DNA of 64,000 nucleotides from CAVORB01 sp963736235 (GCA_963736235.1 CAVTOR010000002.1:47151-111150), one strand, 5' to 3'; counted from the first letter of the stretch, positions 21,521 to 31,633 are shown. The notes: a model not told the origin generated them from the letters alone. Numbers and translations: made by a program.

Positions 21521-21991
21521 CTCCAGGCGCCCCACGGCCGCCAATGACGCCAAGTGACGCTGAGCGTCAACGAGGTGTCGGCCCCAATGGCTCTCGTACC
21601 CATTCAGCCAACCCGGGACCGCCTGCTCAGGACGTTCCGCAAGCACACGCAACCCGTGCTTGAGCTCGCAGTAGATATCCGTGAGGTCGTCCGCCAGGCT
21701 GCCGGTCATGGCACAGCCGTCGCCGACGCGATCAAACTCCAGCCAGTAGCCGTCACGCTCACCGAGTAGATCTCGCAGGTGACTGAAGAGCTCGAAGCGG
21801 GCATCGAGATCCGGCATGAGACCAGCGTCGCCCTGACCGTCGGGGGTGTCGAGCGAGGTGATCGCCGCCTGCAGCCTTGGCAGGAGATCCGCCACTTGCC
21901 CAAGCCAGCCATCCGAGCCCGCGCCCGAGGCCTCGATCAGCTCGCAATAGCTTCGTGCCAACTCGATCATCTCGGAATCATGACGGCTCAT
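21512..21991 (-). CDS. DUF5063-like protein
   Basis: Small acidic, helical, probably cytoplasmic protein without signal peptide or membrane segment. I relate it to the DUF5063 family from general appearance (SEMIELARSYCELIE, DDLTDIYCELKHGLRVL, and the ending ESHWGRHLVDAQRHLASL); the family has no established function. The ATG at 21991 (MSRHDSEMIE) gives 159 residues; a GTG at 22024 would add 11. It stands upstream of dnaX on the same strand, with its stop inside the hairpin described separately. Confidence 0.75.
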   Translation of the reverse strand: MSRHDSEMIELARSYCELIEASGAGSDGWLGQVADLLPRLQAAITSLDTPDGQGDAGLMPDLDARFELFSHLRDLLGERDGYWLEFDRVGDGCAMTGSLADDLTDIYCELKHGLRVLAERPEQAVPGWLNGYESHWGRHLVDAQRHLASLAAVGRLELS

Positions 21992-22094
21992 CTGGAACGG
22001 AACGTCGGCGATTGTCGAACACACCTGTCAGTGTAGATCAGATTGCCGCCAACGCTCCGGCGAGTGCGCATGAGCCGGAGGTTCGGCGCGGTCT

Positions 22095-22259
22095 CTAGAT
22101 CTCGACCATCTCGAAGTCTTCCTTCCCCGCCCCGCATTCGGGACATTTCCAGTTCATCGGGATATCCTCCCAGGTGGTTCCGGGCGGGATACCCTCGTCG
22201 GGAAGACCTTTCGCCTCATCGTAGATGAAACCGCAGATCACGCACATGTAGGTCTTCAT
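22095..22259 (-). CDS. Rubredoxin
   Basis: Small electron carrier with one Fe(Cys)4 site. The 54-residue protein shows both iron ligand knuckles, YMCVICGFIYDE and WKCPECGAGKEDF, and the conserved GIPPGTTWEDIP between them. The ATG at 22259 (MKTYMCVICG) is chosen because the longer frame upstream has no conserved residues. It is divergent from thiD, 213 bases away. Its partner is not in the window; single rubredoxins often serve oxygen or peroxide defence or alkane/fatty-acid oxidation. Confidence 0.96.
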   Translation of the reverse strand: MKTYMCVICGFIYDEAKGLPDEGIPPGTTWEDIPMNWKCPECGAGKEDFEMVEI

Positions 22260-22472
22260 GAAAAAATCCTTACCGGGTCGAATCGAAACCGCCGACGACA
22301 TACGGGTTGCCGCGATCGGGCAGAATGGGCGCCGCTGTGCCACTCTCACCCAATACCTCGGCGCAGATCAGGGTTTTGACCTGAAATTTCAACTGCGGCG
22401 CACCGCTTTCCACCGCACGGCCGTTCGAGGAAGCGATCCCAGCGACCTTGGCGGCCGCCGTTGACCGCCCCG

Positions 22473-23282
22473 ATGTCGACCGCCGAACGAACAAGCATCC
22501 TCCTCTGCGTTGGTGGTCACGACCCCTCCGGAGGCGCGGGCACGCAGGCAGACGCGGAGGCGGCACGGGCGTCCGGGGTCCATGCAGCGTGCGTGATCAC
22601 CTGCCTGACCGCCCAGGACTCCTGCGGCGTGGCCCAACTGTGGCCCCAGTCTGCCGAGCAGGTTGCGGAGCAGTGCCGGCTGATCCTGACCGATAGCCGA
22701 ATCGGCGCGATCAAGGTCGGTCTGCTCGGCAGCTCACGAGTCGTTCGCGTGCTCGCCGCCCTCGCCGAAGAGTATCCAGATCTGCCGCTGATCCTGGACC
22801 CTGTCCTCGCTGCGGGCACGGGGGAGCCCGTCACGGATGCCGCCCTGCTCAACCAGATGCGAAACAATCTGCTCGGGCGCTGCACCTTGGTAACACCGAA
22901 TCTCCCCGAGGCACAGAGCCTGAGCGGTTTTTCGAAGCCGGACGACTGCGCGCGCCGCCTGCTCGAGACCGGTTGCCGCTGGCTGCTGATTACCGGGACC
23001 CACGAGGACCGGGAAGACGTGGTCAACCGGCTCTACGGGCGTGACGGCAGCCGCCGGGAATGGAGCTGGCCGAGGCTACCCGGCGTCTATCATGGCTCCG
23101 GCTGCACCCTCGCGAGCGCAATCGCCGCGCGCCTGGTCAAGGGCATGGACATGACGGATGCGATCTCCGATGCCCAGTCCTACACCTGGGAGACCTTAAA
23201 GCACGCCTGGCGCACCGGCCGCTGTCAGCTCACGCCCAACCGTCTGTTCGCGCTCGAGAGCGGCCGCCGCAAGAAGAAATGA
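22473..23282 (+). CDS. thiD: Hydroxymethylpyrimidine/phosphomethylpyrimidine kinase ThiD
   Basis: Phosphorylates HMP and HMP-P in thiamine pyrimidine synthesis. A ribokinase-like fold of 269 residues: the N-terminal GGHDPSGGAGTQADAEAA, the substrate segment GAIKVGLLGS, LVTPNLPEAQSL and the catalytic GSGCTLASAIAA (anion hole and base) are present. The ATG at 22473 is used; an upstream start four codons earlier is possible. Its TGA overlaps the thiE ATG (ATGA), so the two are translationally coupled. Confidence 0.95.
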   Translation: MSTAERTSILLCVGGHDPSGGAGTQADAEAARASGVHAACVITCLTAQDSCGVAQLWPQSAEQVAEQCRLILTDSRIGAIKVGLLGSSRVVRVLAALAEEYPDLPLILDPVLAAGTGEPVTDAALLNQMRNNLLGRCTLVTPNLPEAQSLSGFSKPDDCARRLLETGCRWLLITGTHEDREDVVNRLYGRDGSRREWSWPRLPGVYHGSGCTLASAIAARLVKGMDMTDAISDAQSYTWETLKHAWRTGRCQLTPNRLFALESGRRKKK

Positions 23283-23929
23283 TCCGGCTGCGGGGGCTCT
23301 ACGCCATCACGCCCGCGCACCCGCGCGCCGCGTCTCCCCTGCCTGCCCAGGTGGAGGAGGCCATCGTTGGGGGAGCCCGGCTGGTTCAGTACCGCAACAA
23401 GGGCCGGGACGGAGCCGCTCGGCTGGCCGACGCCCGCGGCCTGCTCGCCGTCTGCCGCAAGCATGGCATACCCCTCATCATCAACGACGACCTGGAGCTC
23501 GCGGCGGCGGTCGGCGCCGACGGCGTCCACCTCGGACGCGACGACCCCGAACCCCGCGAGGCCCGCGGGCGCCTGGGGCCAGATGCCATCATTGGCGTTT
23601 CCTGCTACGACGAGCTGGAGCGCGCACGCGAGGCCCAGCACGCCGGCGCCGACTACGCCGCCTTCGGTCGCTTCTTCGCCTCCGCCACCAAGCCGCGGGC
23701 GGTGCCTGCCGCGCCCGACCTCCTGCGCCGCGCGCGCCGGGAGCTTAGCCTGCCCCTGGTTGCCATCGGAGGTATTACGCCGGAGAATGGCGGCCCCCTG
23801 ATCGCGGCAGGCGCCGACATGCTCGCCGTGGTCGAAGGCGTGTTCGGCCAGCCCGACATCCGCGCCGCCGCCCTCGCATACAACCGGCTCTTCCCCACGG
23901 AGGTTTCGCCCGATGACCCGATCCCATGA
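23279..23929 (+). CDS. thiE: Thiamine phosphate synthase ThiE
   Basis: Joins HMP-PP to thiazole phosphate to give thiamine phosphate. The TIM-barrel protein has RLRGLYAITP at the start, LVQYRNKGRDGAARL (pyrophosphate/thiazole pocket), LIINDDLELAAAVGADGVHLG, and FASATKPRAVPA, GGITPENGGPL. 216 residues, usual length. It overlaps thiD and ends 17 bases inside hemL, so thiD-thiE-hemL form one transcript. Confidence 0.95.
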   Translation: MIRLRGLYAITPAHPRAASPLPAQVEEAIVGGARLVQYRNKGRDGAARLADARGLLAVCRKHGIPLIINDDLELAAAVGADGVHLGRDDPEPREARGRLGPDAIIGVSCYDELERAREAQHAGADYAAFGRFFASATKPRAVPAAPDLLRRARRELSLPLVAIGGITPENGGPLIAAGADMLAVVEGVFGQPDIRAAALAYNRLFPTEVSPDDPIP

Positions 23930-25203
23930 CCTTTTCGCAGCGGCCCAGCGCCACATTCCGGGCGGCGTGAACTCGCCCGTGCGGGCCTTCCGCGGCGTCG
24001 GCGGGGACCCGGTTTTCTTCGAGAAGGCGGCCGGTCCCTATGTATTCGACGCCGACGGCAGACGCTACATCGATTACGTGGGCTCCTGGGGACCGATGAT
24101 CCTGGGTCACGCCCACCCGCAGGTCATCGAGGCCGTCGCCGAGCGCATCCGGGATGGTCTCTCCTTCGGCGCGCCGACGGAGCTCGAGACCCGGATGGCG
24201 GACAGGGTCTGTGAGCTGGTGCCCTCGATGGATCTGGTGCGCATGGTCAGCTCCGGCACCGAGGCCACCATGAGCGCCATCCGCCTGGCCCGCGGCTACA
24301 CCGGCCGGGACAAGCTGATCAAGTTCGAGGGCTGCTACCACGGCCACTCGGATTCCCTGCTGGTCAAGGCCGGCTCCGGCGCCCTCACCCTGGGCGAGCC
24401 CAGCTCCCCCGGCGTACCGGCCGCCCTGGCCGAGCTGACCGTCACCCTGAGCTACAACGATCTGGATCAGGTCCGAGACGCCTTCCGCGAGATTGGCGAC
24501 GAGATCGCCTGCGTCATCGTCGAGCCGGTCGCCGGCAACATGAACTGCATCCCGCCGGAGCCCGGCTTCCTGGAGGGCCTGCGCGAGCTGTGCGATCGAG
24601 CACGGGGCGGTGCTGATCTTCGACGAGGTCATGACCGGCTTCCGGGTCGCCCTCGGCGGGGCGCAGGAGCTGCTACGGCGTGAGGCCCGACCTCACCACG
24701 CTGGGCAAGGTCATCGGCGGCGGCATGCCCGTGGGCGCCTTCGGCGGCCGCCGCGAGGTGATGGAGAAGATCTCCCCGCTCGGCCCCGTCTACCAGGCGG
24801 GCACCCTGTCCGGAAACCCGGTGGCCATGGCCGCGGGTCTGAAGACGCTTGGAGCTGATCTCCGAGGCCGGCTTCTACCAGCGTTTAGGCACCAGCACCG
24901 AGCGGCTGGTCGAGGGTCTGCTCGCCGCCGCGGAAAGGGCGGGCGTACCGCTCGACCGCCAACCGGGCCGGCGGCATGTTCGGCATTTTCTTCACCGACG
25001 CCGGGCGGGTCACCGACTACGCGGGGGCCACCGCCTGCGACCAAGAGAGGTTCAAGGGGTTCTTCCACGCCATGCTGGAGCGCGGGGTGTATCTGGCGCC
25101 ATCCGCCTTCGAGGCGGGGTTCGTCTCCGCCGCGCACGGCGACGCGGACATCGCCGCCACCTTGAGCGCCGCCGCGGAGGCCTTCGCCGCCATCGCGGCC
25201 TGA
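23913..25203 (+). CDS. hemL: Glutamate-1-semialdehyde 2,1-aminomutase HemL, with about four apparent indels
   Basis: PLP enzyme making 5-aminolevulinate from glutamate-1-semialdehyde (C5 pathway of tetrapyrrole synthesis). The ATG at 23913 opens MTRSHDLFAAAQRHIPGG. HPQVIEAVAERI, SSGTEATMSAIRLARG and CYHGHSDSLLV follow. Four frame changes are inferred: near 24595 (DEHGAVLIFDEV resumes), 24672, 24850 (CTGGAG read CTTGGAG) and 24955. The catalytic-lysine segment LTTLGKVIGGGMPVGAFGG and the ending AAEAFAAIAA are intact. Corrected length is about 428 residues, as in E. coli (426). Because every part is conserved, this is more likely sequence error than a pseudogene. Confidence 0.9.
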
Positions 25204-25228
25204 TGCGCCGGCGCCCGCGTCGCACGAC

Positions 25229-27255
25229 ATGACCGCGCTGTTGCAGGACCTGCTCGCCTGGGTCACGGCCAACCCGACCTGGGCGCATCTCGCGGTGTTC
25301 CTGGTCGCCCTGGTCGAGTCCCTCGCCGTGGTGGGGCTGATCGTCCCCGGCGTCATCATGATGCTCGGTGCCGGCGCGCTCGTCGCGACCGGGGCCTTGC
25401 AGTTCTGGCCGGTCTGCCTGTGGGCGGTTGCCGGCGCGGTCGCGGGGGACGGGCTCAGCTACTGGCTCGGCCGCCACTTTCAAGACCGGCTCGCGACCAT
25501 GTGGCCCTTCTCCCGCTACCCCGAAAGTCTCGATTCGGGGGTCCGTTTCTTCGCGAAGTACGGCGGCAAGAGCGTGGCGTTCGGTCGTTTCGTCGGCCCC
25601 GTGCGGGCGGTGATCCCGATGGTCGCGGGCATGATGGGCATGCCGCCGGGACGCTTCCTCGTCGCGAACGTCCTGTCCGCCGTCGCCTGGGCACCGGCCT
25701 ACCTGCTGCCCGGCATCGTCTTCGGCGCCTCCCTGGAACTCGCCGCCGAGGCCGCGGTGCGCCTGGTGGCGCTGGTCCTGGCCCTGGTCGTGGTGCTCTG
25801 GCTTGCGGCCTGGGCGGTTCAGCAGCTGTTCCTGCTGCTCAGCCCGCGCGCCGGGCGCTGGGTGGAGGGTCTGCTGCGCTGGGCCGATGTTCACCCGCGG
25901 GCGGGCGAGATCGCCCGCGCCCTGGCGGACCCGGGTCACCGCGACGCCAAGACGCTGGCCACCCTGGCCGCCCTGCTGATCGTCGCCACCCTCCTGTTCG
26001 CCCTGATCACCGGCATCGCGGTCTCCGGGGCGCCCGAGCTGCGGCTCAACCAACTGGTGCGGGACCTCGGCCTGAGCCTCCACGCCCCGGCCGCGAATCA
26101 CCTCATGGCGGCCTTCAGCCGCCTGGCGGACCTGGCGGTCATCCTGCCTCTGGTGATCGCCGTCTGCGTGCTGGCACTGGTGGCGGGGCGAACGCCGGGC
26201 CGCGCACTATTGGCTAGCCGCAGTGGCGTTCGCACTCCTCGCCGGGCCCCTGCTGAAGGTGCTGCTGCAGGTACCCCGGCCCGAGGTCGGGCTGGTCGGC
26301 CTCACACCCTGGGCCTTCCCCAGCAGCCACGCCCTGCGCGCGACCGTGATCTACGGCTTTCTCGCGGTCACCCTGTCTGGCTCGATGACCGCCAGCCTGG
26401 CGCTGGCTGCCGTACGTCGGGGCTGCCGTCGCCACGCTGGCGGTGGCCATTTCCCGGCTCTACTTCGGCGCCCACTGGCTCACCGATGTGGTCGGCAGCC
26501 TCGCCCTCGGGCTCGCCTGGGTGGCGGCGCTGGGACTGGCGTTTCGCCGCCATACGGAGCCGGCCGCGTCCGGTTACGGGCTTGCCGGCGTCGCGATCGC
26601 CGCCTTCGTCATCGCATTCAGCATCCGGAGCGCGACCTCGCACCAGGCCGACCTCGACCTCTACAGCCCGCGGATCGACACCGTCAGGGTCACGCAGAGC
26701 GAGTGGCGCTCCAGCCTCTGGCGCGCCCTGCCCAGCCGCCGGCAGGATCTACGACAGCTCGACCAGCTTCCAATGACCTTGCAGTATGCGGGAGCGCTCG
26801 CGGACCTGGCCGCGGCGCTGGAGGAAAAGGGGTGGGAACGCGGGATGCCGCTGAGCTGGGACAACCTGATCAGGCTGCTGTCACCTTCCTTGCCCTTGCG
26901 GGAGCTGCCGGTCATACCCCACGTGCACGACGGCCACCACGAGTCACTCGCCCTGGTCAAGCGCATGTCCGACGACGGGCGCCTGGTGCTGCGGCTATGG
27001 CCGACACGCTACCTGGTCGGCGACGCGCGGGCGCCGCTGTGGGTAGGCAACATCACGGCTCAGGAAAAGAGGACCATTCTGGACGTGGTCGCGTTGCCCA
27101 CGACGGTTGCGCATCGTCCGGCAGCCTCGATATCCGAGGATCTCTCGCCCTTGCATCCCTACCAGCCGAGCGAGGATGCACCCCTGCTGCTACAGGCGAC
27201 GCCCGGAGAACCGAAGGCAACCGCGGAGCAAACGAGCACGGACGAACTGCGGTAG
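25229..27255 (+). CDS. DedA-PAP2 fusion membrane protein with LssY-type C-terminus; two apparent indels
   Basis: Three modules are joined. Residues 1-200 are a DedA/SNARE-associated domain (VESLAVVGLIVPG, YWLGRHFQDRL, FGRFVGPVRAVIPMVAG). Residues about 240-450 are a PAP2 lipid phosphatase: KVLLQVPRP, PSSHALRATV and SRLYFGAHWLTDVVGS match the KxxxxxxRP, PSGH-like and SRxxxxxHxxxD motifs. The remainder (about 225 residues: SATSHQADLDLYSPR, HVHDGHHESLALVKR) resembles the C-terminal domain of LssY-type proteins. The frame changes near 26195 and 26408. Such proteins are thought to move or dephosphorylate lipid carriers at the inner membrane. It starts 25 bases after hemL and converges with mpl. 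Confidence 0.88.
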
Positions 27256-27259
27256 CGGC

Positions 27260-28618
27260 TCAGGAACGCCCCACCAGGGCCTCCAGCAGCCGCTGGTGAA
27301 TACCCTGAAACCCCCCGTTGCTCATGACCAGGACGTGGTCCCCCGGCGCGGCCTCCTCGGCAATCCGCTCGACGATGTCCTCCACCCGACCGTAAACCCC
27401 CGCACGTTCGCCGAGGGAGGTGAACACGGGCGCGGCGTCCCACCCGAGATCCGAGGGCGCAAAGACGTAGACCCGGTCCGCGGGCTCTAGCGACCGGGCG
27501 AGCTCCGCGTTGTGGACTCCCAGGCGCATGGTGTTGGAGCGCGGCTCCAGCACGGCCAGGATGCGCTCGCCCTGCACCCGTTTGCGCAACCCCTCCAGGG
27601 TGCTGGCGATGGCGGTCGGGTGATGCGCGAAGTCGTCGTACACCCGCACCCCGCGCACCTCGCCGCGCAGCTCCATGCGACGCTTGACGCCCTTGAACCG
27701 ACCCAGCGCGGCGATCCCCTGGTCTGGCGGGACACCAGCGTGCCGCGCGGCGGCCAGGACCGCCAAGGCATTTGAAACGTTGTGGCGGCCGGTGTGCTCC
27801 CAGCCCACCTCACCCCGCGCCTCGCCGCGCAGCAGCACGCGGAAACGCGAGCCGTCCGGCTCGAGCAGGGACGCCGACCAATCCCCGCCCTCGCCGACAC
27901 TCTCGACCGGGGTCCAGCAACCCATCCCGAGAACCTCATCCATGGCCGCCTCGCCCCGCGGGTGCATGATCAGCCCGGAGCCAGGCACGGTGCGCACCAG
28001 GTGGTGGAACTGGCGCTGGATCATCGCCAGGTCGTCGAAGATATCCGCGTGGTCGAACTCCAGATTGTTCAGGATCAGGGTGCGCGGCCGGTAGTGGACG
28101 AACTTGGAGCGCTTGTCGAAGAAGGCGGTGTCGTACTCGTCCGCCTCGACCACGAAGAAGGGCGCCGAGCCCAGGCGAGCGGATACGCCGAAGTCACGGG
28201 GCACGCCCCCGATCAGGAAGCCGGGATCGAGGCCGGCCTCATCCAGCACCCAGGCCAGCATGCTCGATGCGGTGGTCTTGCCGTGGGTGCCCGCCACCGC
28301 CAGCACCCAGCGCTCGCGGAGCAGGTTTTCCTTGAGCCATTCGGGGCCGGAGACATAGCGCAGCCCCTGGTCCAGCATGTGCTCGACCGCTGGAATCCCC
28401 CGCTTCATGGCGTTGCCGACCACCACGACGTCCGGCGCCGGGCTCAGATGGGAGGCATCGTAGCCCTCCATCAAGCCGATCCCGGCAGCCTCGAGCTGGG
28501 TGCTCATGGGCGGGTAGACGTTGGCGTCGGAGCCCGTGACCTCATGCCCCAGCGCCCGCGCCAGGAGCGCGACGCCGCCCATGAAGGTGCCGCAGATGCC
28601 AAGGATGTGCAGATGCAT
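27260..28618 (-). CDS. mpl: UDP-N-acetylmuramate:tripeptide ligase Mpl
   Basis: Recycles murein by linking L-Ala-D-Glu-meso-DAP to UDP-MurNAc in the cytoplasm. A Mur-ligase fold of 452 residues: MHLHILGICGTFMGGVALL, ATP loop AGTHGKTTASSMLAWVL, EADEYDTAFFDKRSKFVHY, and C-terminal DDFAHHPTAIASTL. The ATG at 28618 is used; the frame upstream overlaps the neighbouring gene. It follows the small membrane gene with 1 base between (TGACATG), and its stop faces the stop of the DedA-PAP2 gene 4 bases away. Confidence 0.96.
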   Translation of the reverse strand: MHLHILGICGTFMGGVALLARALGHEVTGSDANVYPPMSTQLEAAGIGLMEGYDASHLSPAPDVVVVGNAMKRGIPAVEHMLDQGLRYVSGPEWLKENLLRERWVLAVAGTHGKTTASSMLAWVLDEAGLDPGFLIGGVPRDFGVSARLGSAPFFVVEADEYDTAFFDKRSKFVHYRPRTLILNNLEFDHADIFDDLAMIQRQFHHLVRTVPGSGLIMHPRGEAAMDEVLGMGCWTPVESVGEGGDWSASLLEPDGSRFRVLLRGEARGEVGWEHTGRHNVSNALAVLAAARHAGVPPDQGIAALGRFKGVKRRMELRGEVRGVRVYDDFAHHPTAIASTLEGLRKRVQGERILAVLEPRSNTMRLGVHNAELARSLEPADRVYVFAPSDLGWDAAPVFTSLGERAGVYGRVEDIVERIAEEAAPGDHVLVMSNGGFQGIHQRLLEALVGRS

Positions 28619-28619
28619 G

Positions 28620-29132
28620 TCAGGAACCGGTGAACAGACCGCCGACCAGGGAGTAGGACAGCAGATTGTAGAGCACGGCCACCGCCGCCCCTTGGCCAAG
28701 CCGGATGTCGAAAGTGTGACGCAGGATGTGGCCGGTGACCAGGATGCTCCAGGCGATCAGGACCAGGAACAACAGCGCCGCCACGCCGGATTGCTCCGTC
28801 TGCTCCCCGGAAGGGATCAGGCTCACCGGCACCAGGGCCAAGGCGCCGACCACCGCGCCGCTGCCGAGCAGGGCCGTGGCCGACTGGATGAAGCGCGGCA
28901 GGCGGCCCAACAGCTGCAATGCGCCGTAGAGGAGCGCGAGCATCAGGGCGACGTCGACCAGGACCTGGATCAGCCCGGGGCCGAGCGGGATACCCGCGCC
29001 GGCCGCCACCAACGCGCCGACCGACGCATCCGCGGCCAGCGCCACCCAGAGAAGGGCGTTGGAGGCCGGCAGGTCCTGGGGATTCCGGCGCAGAAGGCAG
29101 AGATCGATGAAGAAACGAATCAGGGCCAGCAA
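28620..29132 (-). CDS. Predicted inner-membrane protein of unknown function
   Basis: No family was recognised with certainty; it has the look of small Yip1-like polytopic proteins. It has about five hydrophobic segments (for example ALLWVALAADASVGALVA, VALMLALLYGALQLLG, VAALLFLVLIAWSILVTG and GAAVAVLYNLLSYSLVGGLF) and no signal peptide. The start is uncertain: TTG at 29132 is preceded by GGGGA at a good distance and opens MLALIRFFIDLCL (170 residues). No ATG lies between it and an in-frame stop. It lies between lnt and mpl, spaced as in an operon, so an envelope role is likely. Confidence 0.75.
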   Translation of the reverse strand: MLALIRFFIDLCLLRRNPQDLPASNALLWVALAADASVGALVAAGAGIPLGPGLIQVLVDVALMLALLYGALQLLGRLPRFIQSATALLGSGAVVGALALVPVSLIPSGEQTEQSGVAALLFLVLIAWSILVTGHILRHTFDIRLGQGAAVAVLYNLLSYSLVGGLFTGS

Positions 29133-29221
29133 TGAAGGATTTCCCCGGACAGGCGGCGTCAGCGGCGCATGATAAGGGGAAGCCGCGGCGCGATGCGAGT
29201 CGCGCCACCTTTCCCGCCAGG

Positions 29222-30763
29222 TCAGCCGGAACCGACCCGCCGGCGCGCGACCAGGAAGCCCAAGCCCAGCATGAGCGCGGCCGCCCCGATAGCGAGCCGG
29301 TTGCCCACGTACGCGAACGGCGTCGCCCCGCTGCGCGGCTGCACATCGGCGGTGAACACCCCGCGCTCGAAAGCAGGCACGACGCCGATCACCCCGCCCC
29401 GGTGATCGATGATGGCGGAAACCCCGGTGTTGGTCGCCCGCAGCAGCCAGCGCCCGTTCTCCAATGCCCGCATGCGCGCGATCTCCAGGTGCTGGTGGGG
29501 CGCCAGCGAATCGCCGAACCAGGCGTCGTTGCTGACGTTGATCAGGTATGCCGCCTCCGGCAGGGCCTCGGCCACCTCGGCGGGAAAGGCGTCCTCGTAG
29601 CAGATGGAAGCCCCGGCCAGGTGCGGTCCGACCTGCAGCAGCGGCCGCTCCGCGGTGCCCGAGCTGAAGTCGGACATGGGCACCTCGAAGGCCCGCGCCA
29701 GGGGGCCGAGCCAGTCCTTGAAGGGCATGAACTCGCCGAAGGGGACCAGGTGACGCTTGGTGTAGAGGTCTTCGGCGCTGCCGATGCTGACCAGGCCGTT
29801 GTAGTAGGTCTGATCGTTGAGATCCAGCACCGGGATGCCGATGACCAGCTCCGCCCCCGCCTCCCGGGCCTCGTCTCCGAGAGGCTCGATGAAGACCTCC
29901 CGCACCCGGTGCAGGAAGTCGGGCACTGCCGTCTCCGGCCACAGGATGACATCGCTGTCGAGGCTCTCACGGGTGAGCTCCACGTAGACGCGCAGGCTCG
30001 GGATCCGGGTTTCCTCGTCCCACTTCAGCGCCTGGGGAATGTTCGCCTGGACCACAGTGGCGCGGAAGGGCTCCCCGTACGCCTGGGTCCATTCGATCCG
30101 CCCCAGCAGCGACCCCGCCAGCCATAGCAGCGCGAGGCCGCCAAGGGCCGCGTAGCGCGCCTGCCCGCTCCAGCGCAGCATCCCCCACAACAGACCGGCG
30201 GAGAGGACGACCGCCAGACTGACGCCATAGACACCCGCGATCGGGGCGTATCCGGCGAGAGGCGCGTCGATCTGGGTGTTACCGATCGCGAGCCAGGGGA
30301 ATCCGGTGAAGAGCCAACCCCGCACCCACTCGAGCAGGACCCACGCGGCGGGGAACACCAGCAGGGGACCCGTCCACCGTGGACCATGGAAGGCACGGGC
30401 GGTCAGCCAGCCGGCGAGGGCGTAGTAGAGCGCCATGCCGGAGATAAAGAGCAGGGTGAGCAGATGGGCGAGCCAGGCCGCCATGTTGCCGAACTCGTTC
30501 AGGCTGATGCGGATCCAGAACACGCCGAAGCCCATGAACCCAAGACCGAAGCACCAGCCGATAAGCAAACCATTGCCCGGACGGCGCCGCAGTAGCTCGT
30601 AGAGTAGCGCCAGAGAGAGCACGGCGAGGACTTGCAGCAAATCAGAAAAGGGTTCTAACGCCTGCACGCCGAACTCACGCGGTGCGAACGCACGGACTCC
30701 TAAGCCCCCAGCCGCAACGGCAATGAGTGCGACAACGGCCGTCGGCGCTTGAGAAAGGGACAC
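29222..30763 (-). CDS. lnt: Apolipoprotein N-acyltransferase Lnt
   Basis: Adds the third acyl chain to lipoproteins in the inner membrane. 513 residues with about six to eight N-terminal membrane segments and a periplasmic nitrilase domain. The catalytic triad is visible: Glu in ILWPETAVPDFL, Lys in YTKRHLVPFGEF and Cys in AGASICYEDAFP. Start GTG at 30763 with GGAG 7 bases upstream. In E. coli lnt follows ybeX; here it heads a small group with the membrane gene and mpl. Confidence 0.96.
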   Translation of the reverse strand: MSLSQAPTAVVALIAVAAGGLGVRAFAPREFGVQALEPFSDLLQVLAVLSLALLYELLRRRPGNGLLIGWCFGLGFMGFGVFWIRISLNEFGNMAAWLAHLLTLLFISGMALYYALAGWLTARAFHGPRWTGPLLVFPAAWVLLEWVRGWLFTGFPWLAIGNTQIDAPLAGYAPIAGVYGVSLAVVLSAGLLWGMLRWSGQARYAALGGLALLWLAGSLLGRIEWTQAYGEPFRATVVQANIPQALKWDEETRIPSLRVYVELTRESLDSDVILWPETAVPDFLHRVREVFIEPLGDEAREAGAELVIGIPVLDLNDQTYYNGLVSIGSAEDLYTKRHLVPFGEFMPFKDWLGPLARAFEVPMSDFSSGTAERPLLQVGPHLAGASICYEDAFPAEVAEALPEAAYLINVSNDAWFGDSLAPHQHLEIARMRALENGRWLLRATNTGVSAIIDHRGGVIGVVPAFERGVFTADVQPRSGATPFAYVGNRLAIGAAALMLGLGFLVARRRVGSG

Positions 30764-31079
30764 GGTGAGACTCCGGGAAGCGTGGGATCGGCGCCGTTTC
30801 TAACAGCGGCACCGGACCGGGTCAAATGAAACTTGCGGGAACGAGCGTAAGTGCGAAAGGCCGCCTGCGGCGGCGCAAAACAACGTCCGACCCAAGCCGC
30901 CCCGTCGCGAGCATAGCGTCACCGCGAGCGACGCATGGCTACTGCGAGGCGGCACGCCGGCGAAAGGGAGCGGCAACTTCGGATATTTCCTACAAAACCG
31001 GGCCAGTTGATACGCTAATCTTACTACGTTAGTCGGAATTGCCGTCGACATTCCCCAACAGCGGAAGGAGAACGAGCCA
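30764..31079. other. Intergenic region with a direct repeat near a possible operator
   Basis: The region separates lnt (minus) from the secreted protein gene (plus). I see no gene in it. Just upstream of the plus-strand gene, around 31010-31035, two similar blocks TACGCTAAT and TACGTTAGT repeat at a 14-base period, which could be a regulator site. This is a weak signal. The lower half is AT-richer than its surroundings, fitting a divergent promoter region. Confidence 0.4.
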
Positions 31080-31382
31080 ATGCGATTTTGGATCAGCAGC
31101 CTGCTACTCGCCATGAGCACCGGTTCTCTCGCGGTCGACGTGAGTGGGATCGAGCTGCGCCGACTCTTCGACCCAACCCCGGCCGAGCTTCAGGCCGAGG
31201 CATCAGGCCGAATCTACATCTACGAGGGACTTCGGGACATCGATGTCGAACGCGCCATAGAGGATGAGTTCAATCGGGTGCACAGCATGATGTTTATCCG
31301 CGTAAAGCAGACCGACGATGAGGGCGAGGTACGCAAAGACCCCGAGTCTGGCAACGCCATGGTCGAGGACGACGGGTGCTGA
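31080..31382 (+). CDS. Small secreted protein of unknown function, next to soxYZ
   Basis: 100 residues. The N-terminus MRFWISSLLLAMSTGSLA looks like a Sec signal peptide with cleavage after SLA. The mature part is very acidic, has the stretch GRIYIYEGLRDIDVERAIEDE, and ends in MVEDDGC. No family was recognised. RBS GGAGAACGAG (about 9 bases upstream) supports the ATG. It lies 250 bases upstream of soxY on the same strand, so a link to sulfur oxidation in the periplasm is a guess from context. Confidence 0.72.
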   Translation: MRFWISSLLLAMSTGSLAVDVSGIELRRLFDPTPAELQAEASGRIYIYEGLRDIDVERAIEDEFNRVHSMMFIRVKQTDDEGEVRKDPESGNAMVEDDGC

Positions 31383-31633
31383 TGCCGCGCTGCGATGGAG
31401 AGCTTATCGATAGTCCCCCCTCTGTCCGGTACCGGTCGCGTCTGGGGCAGGTAAACCGTACGCCCATGCGCGATTACAGAAACATTACGCCCTCGCGCTC
31501 GACAAGCAGGCCGTGTACTGGGAGCTCTGATCGGATCCTGAGCTCGATGAGACGCCTTGCCCCCTCCCGCCCCGCAAGGCCCCCTCAAACATCCTCCCCA
31601 AGAACCTTCGACGCGACGGCAAGGAGACGACGA

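Noticed and set aside
28620..29942. A 440-residue minus-strand open frame over the lnt 3' part
   Set aside because: It is a shadow of lnt in another frame; only its last 170 residues, after lnt ends, look like a real membrane protein.
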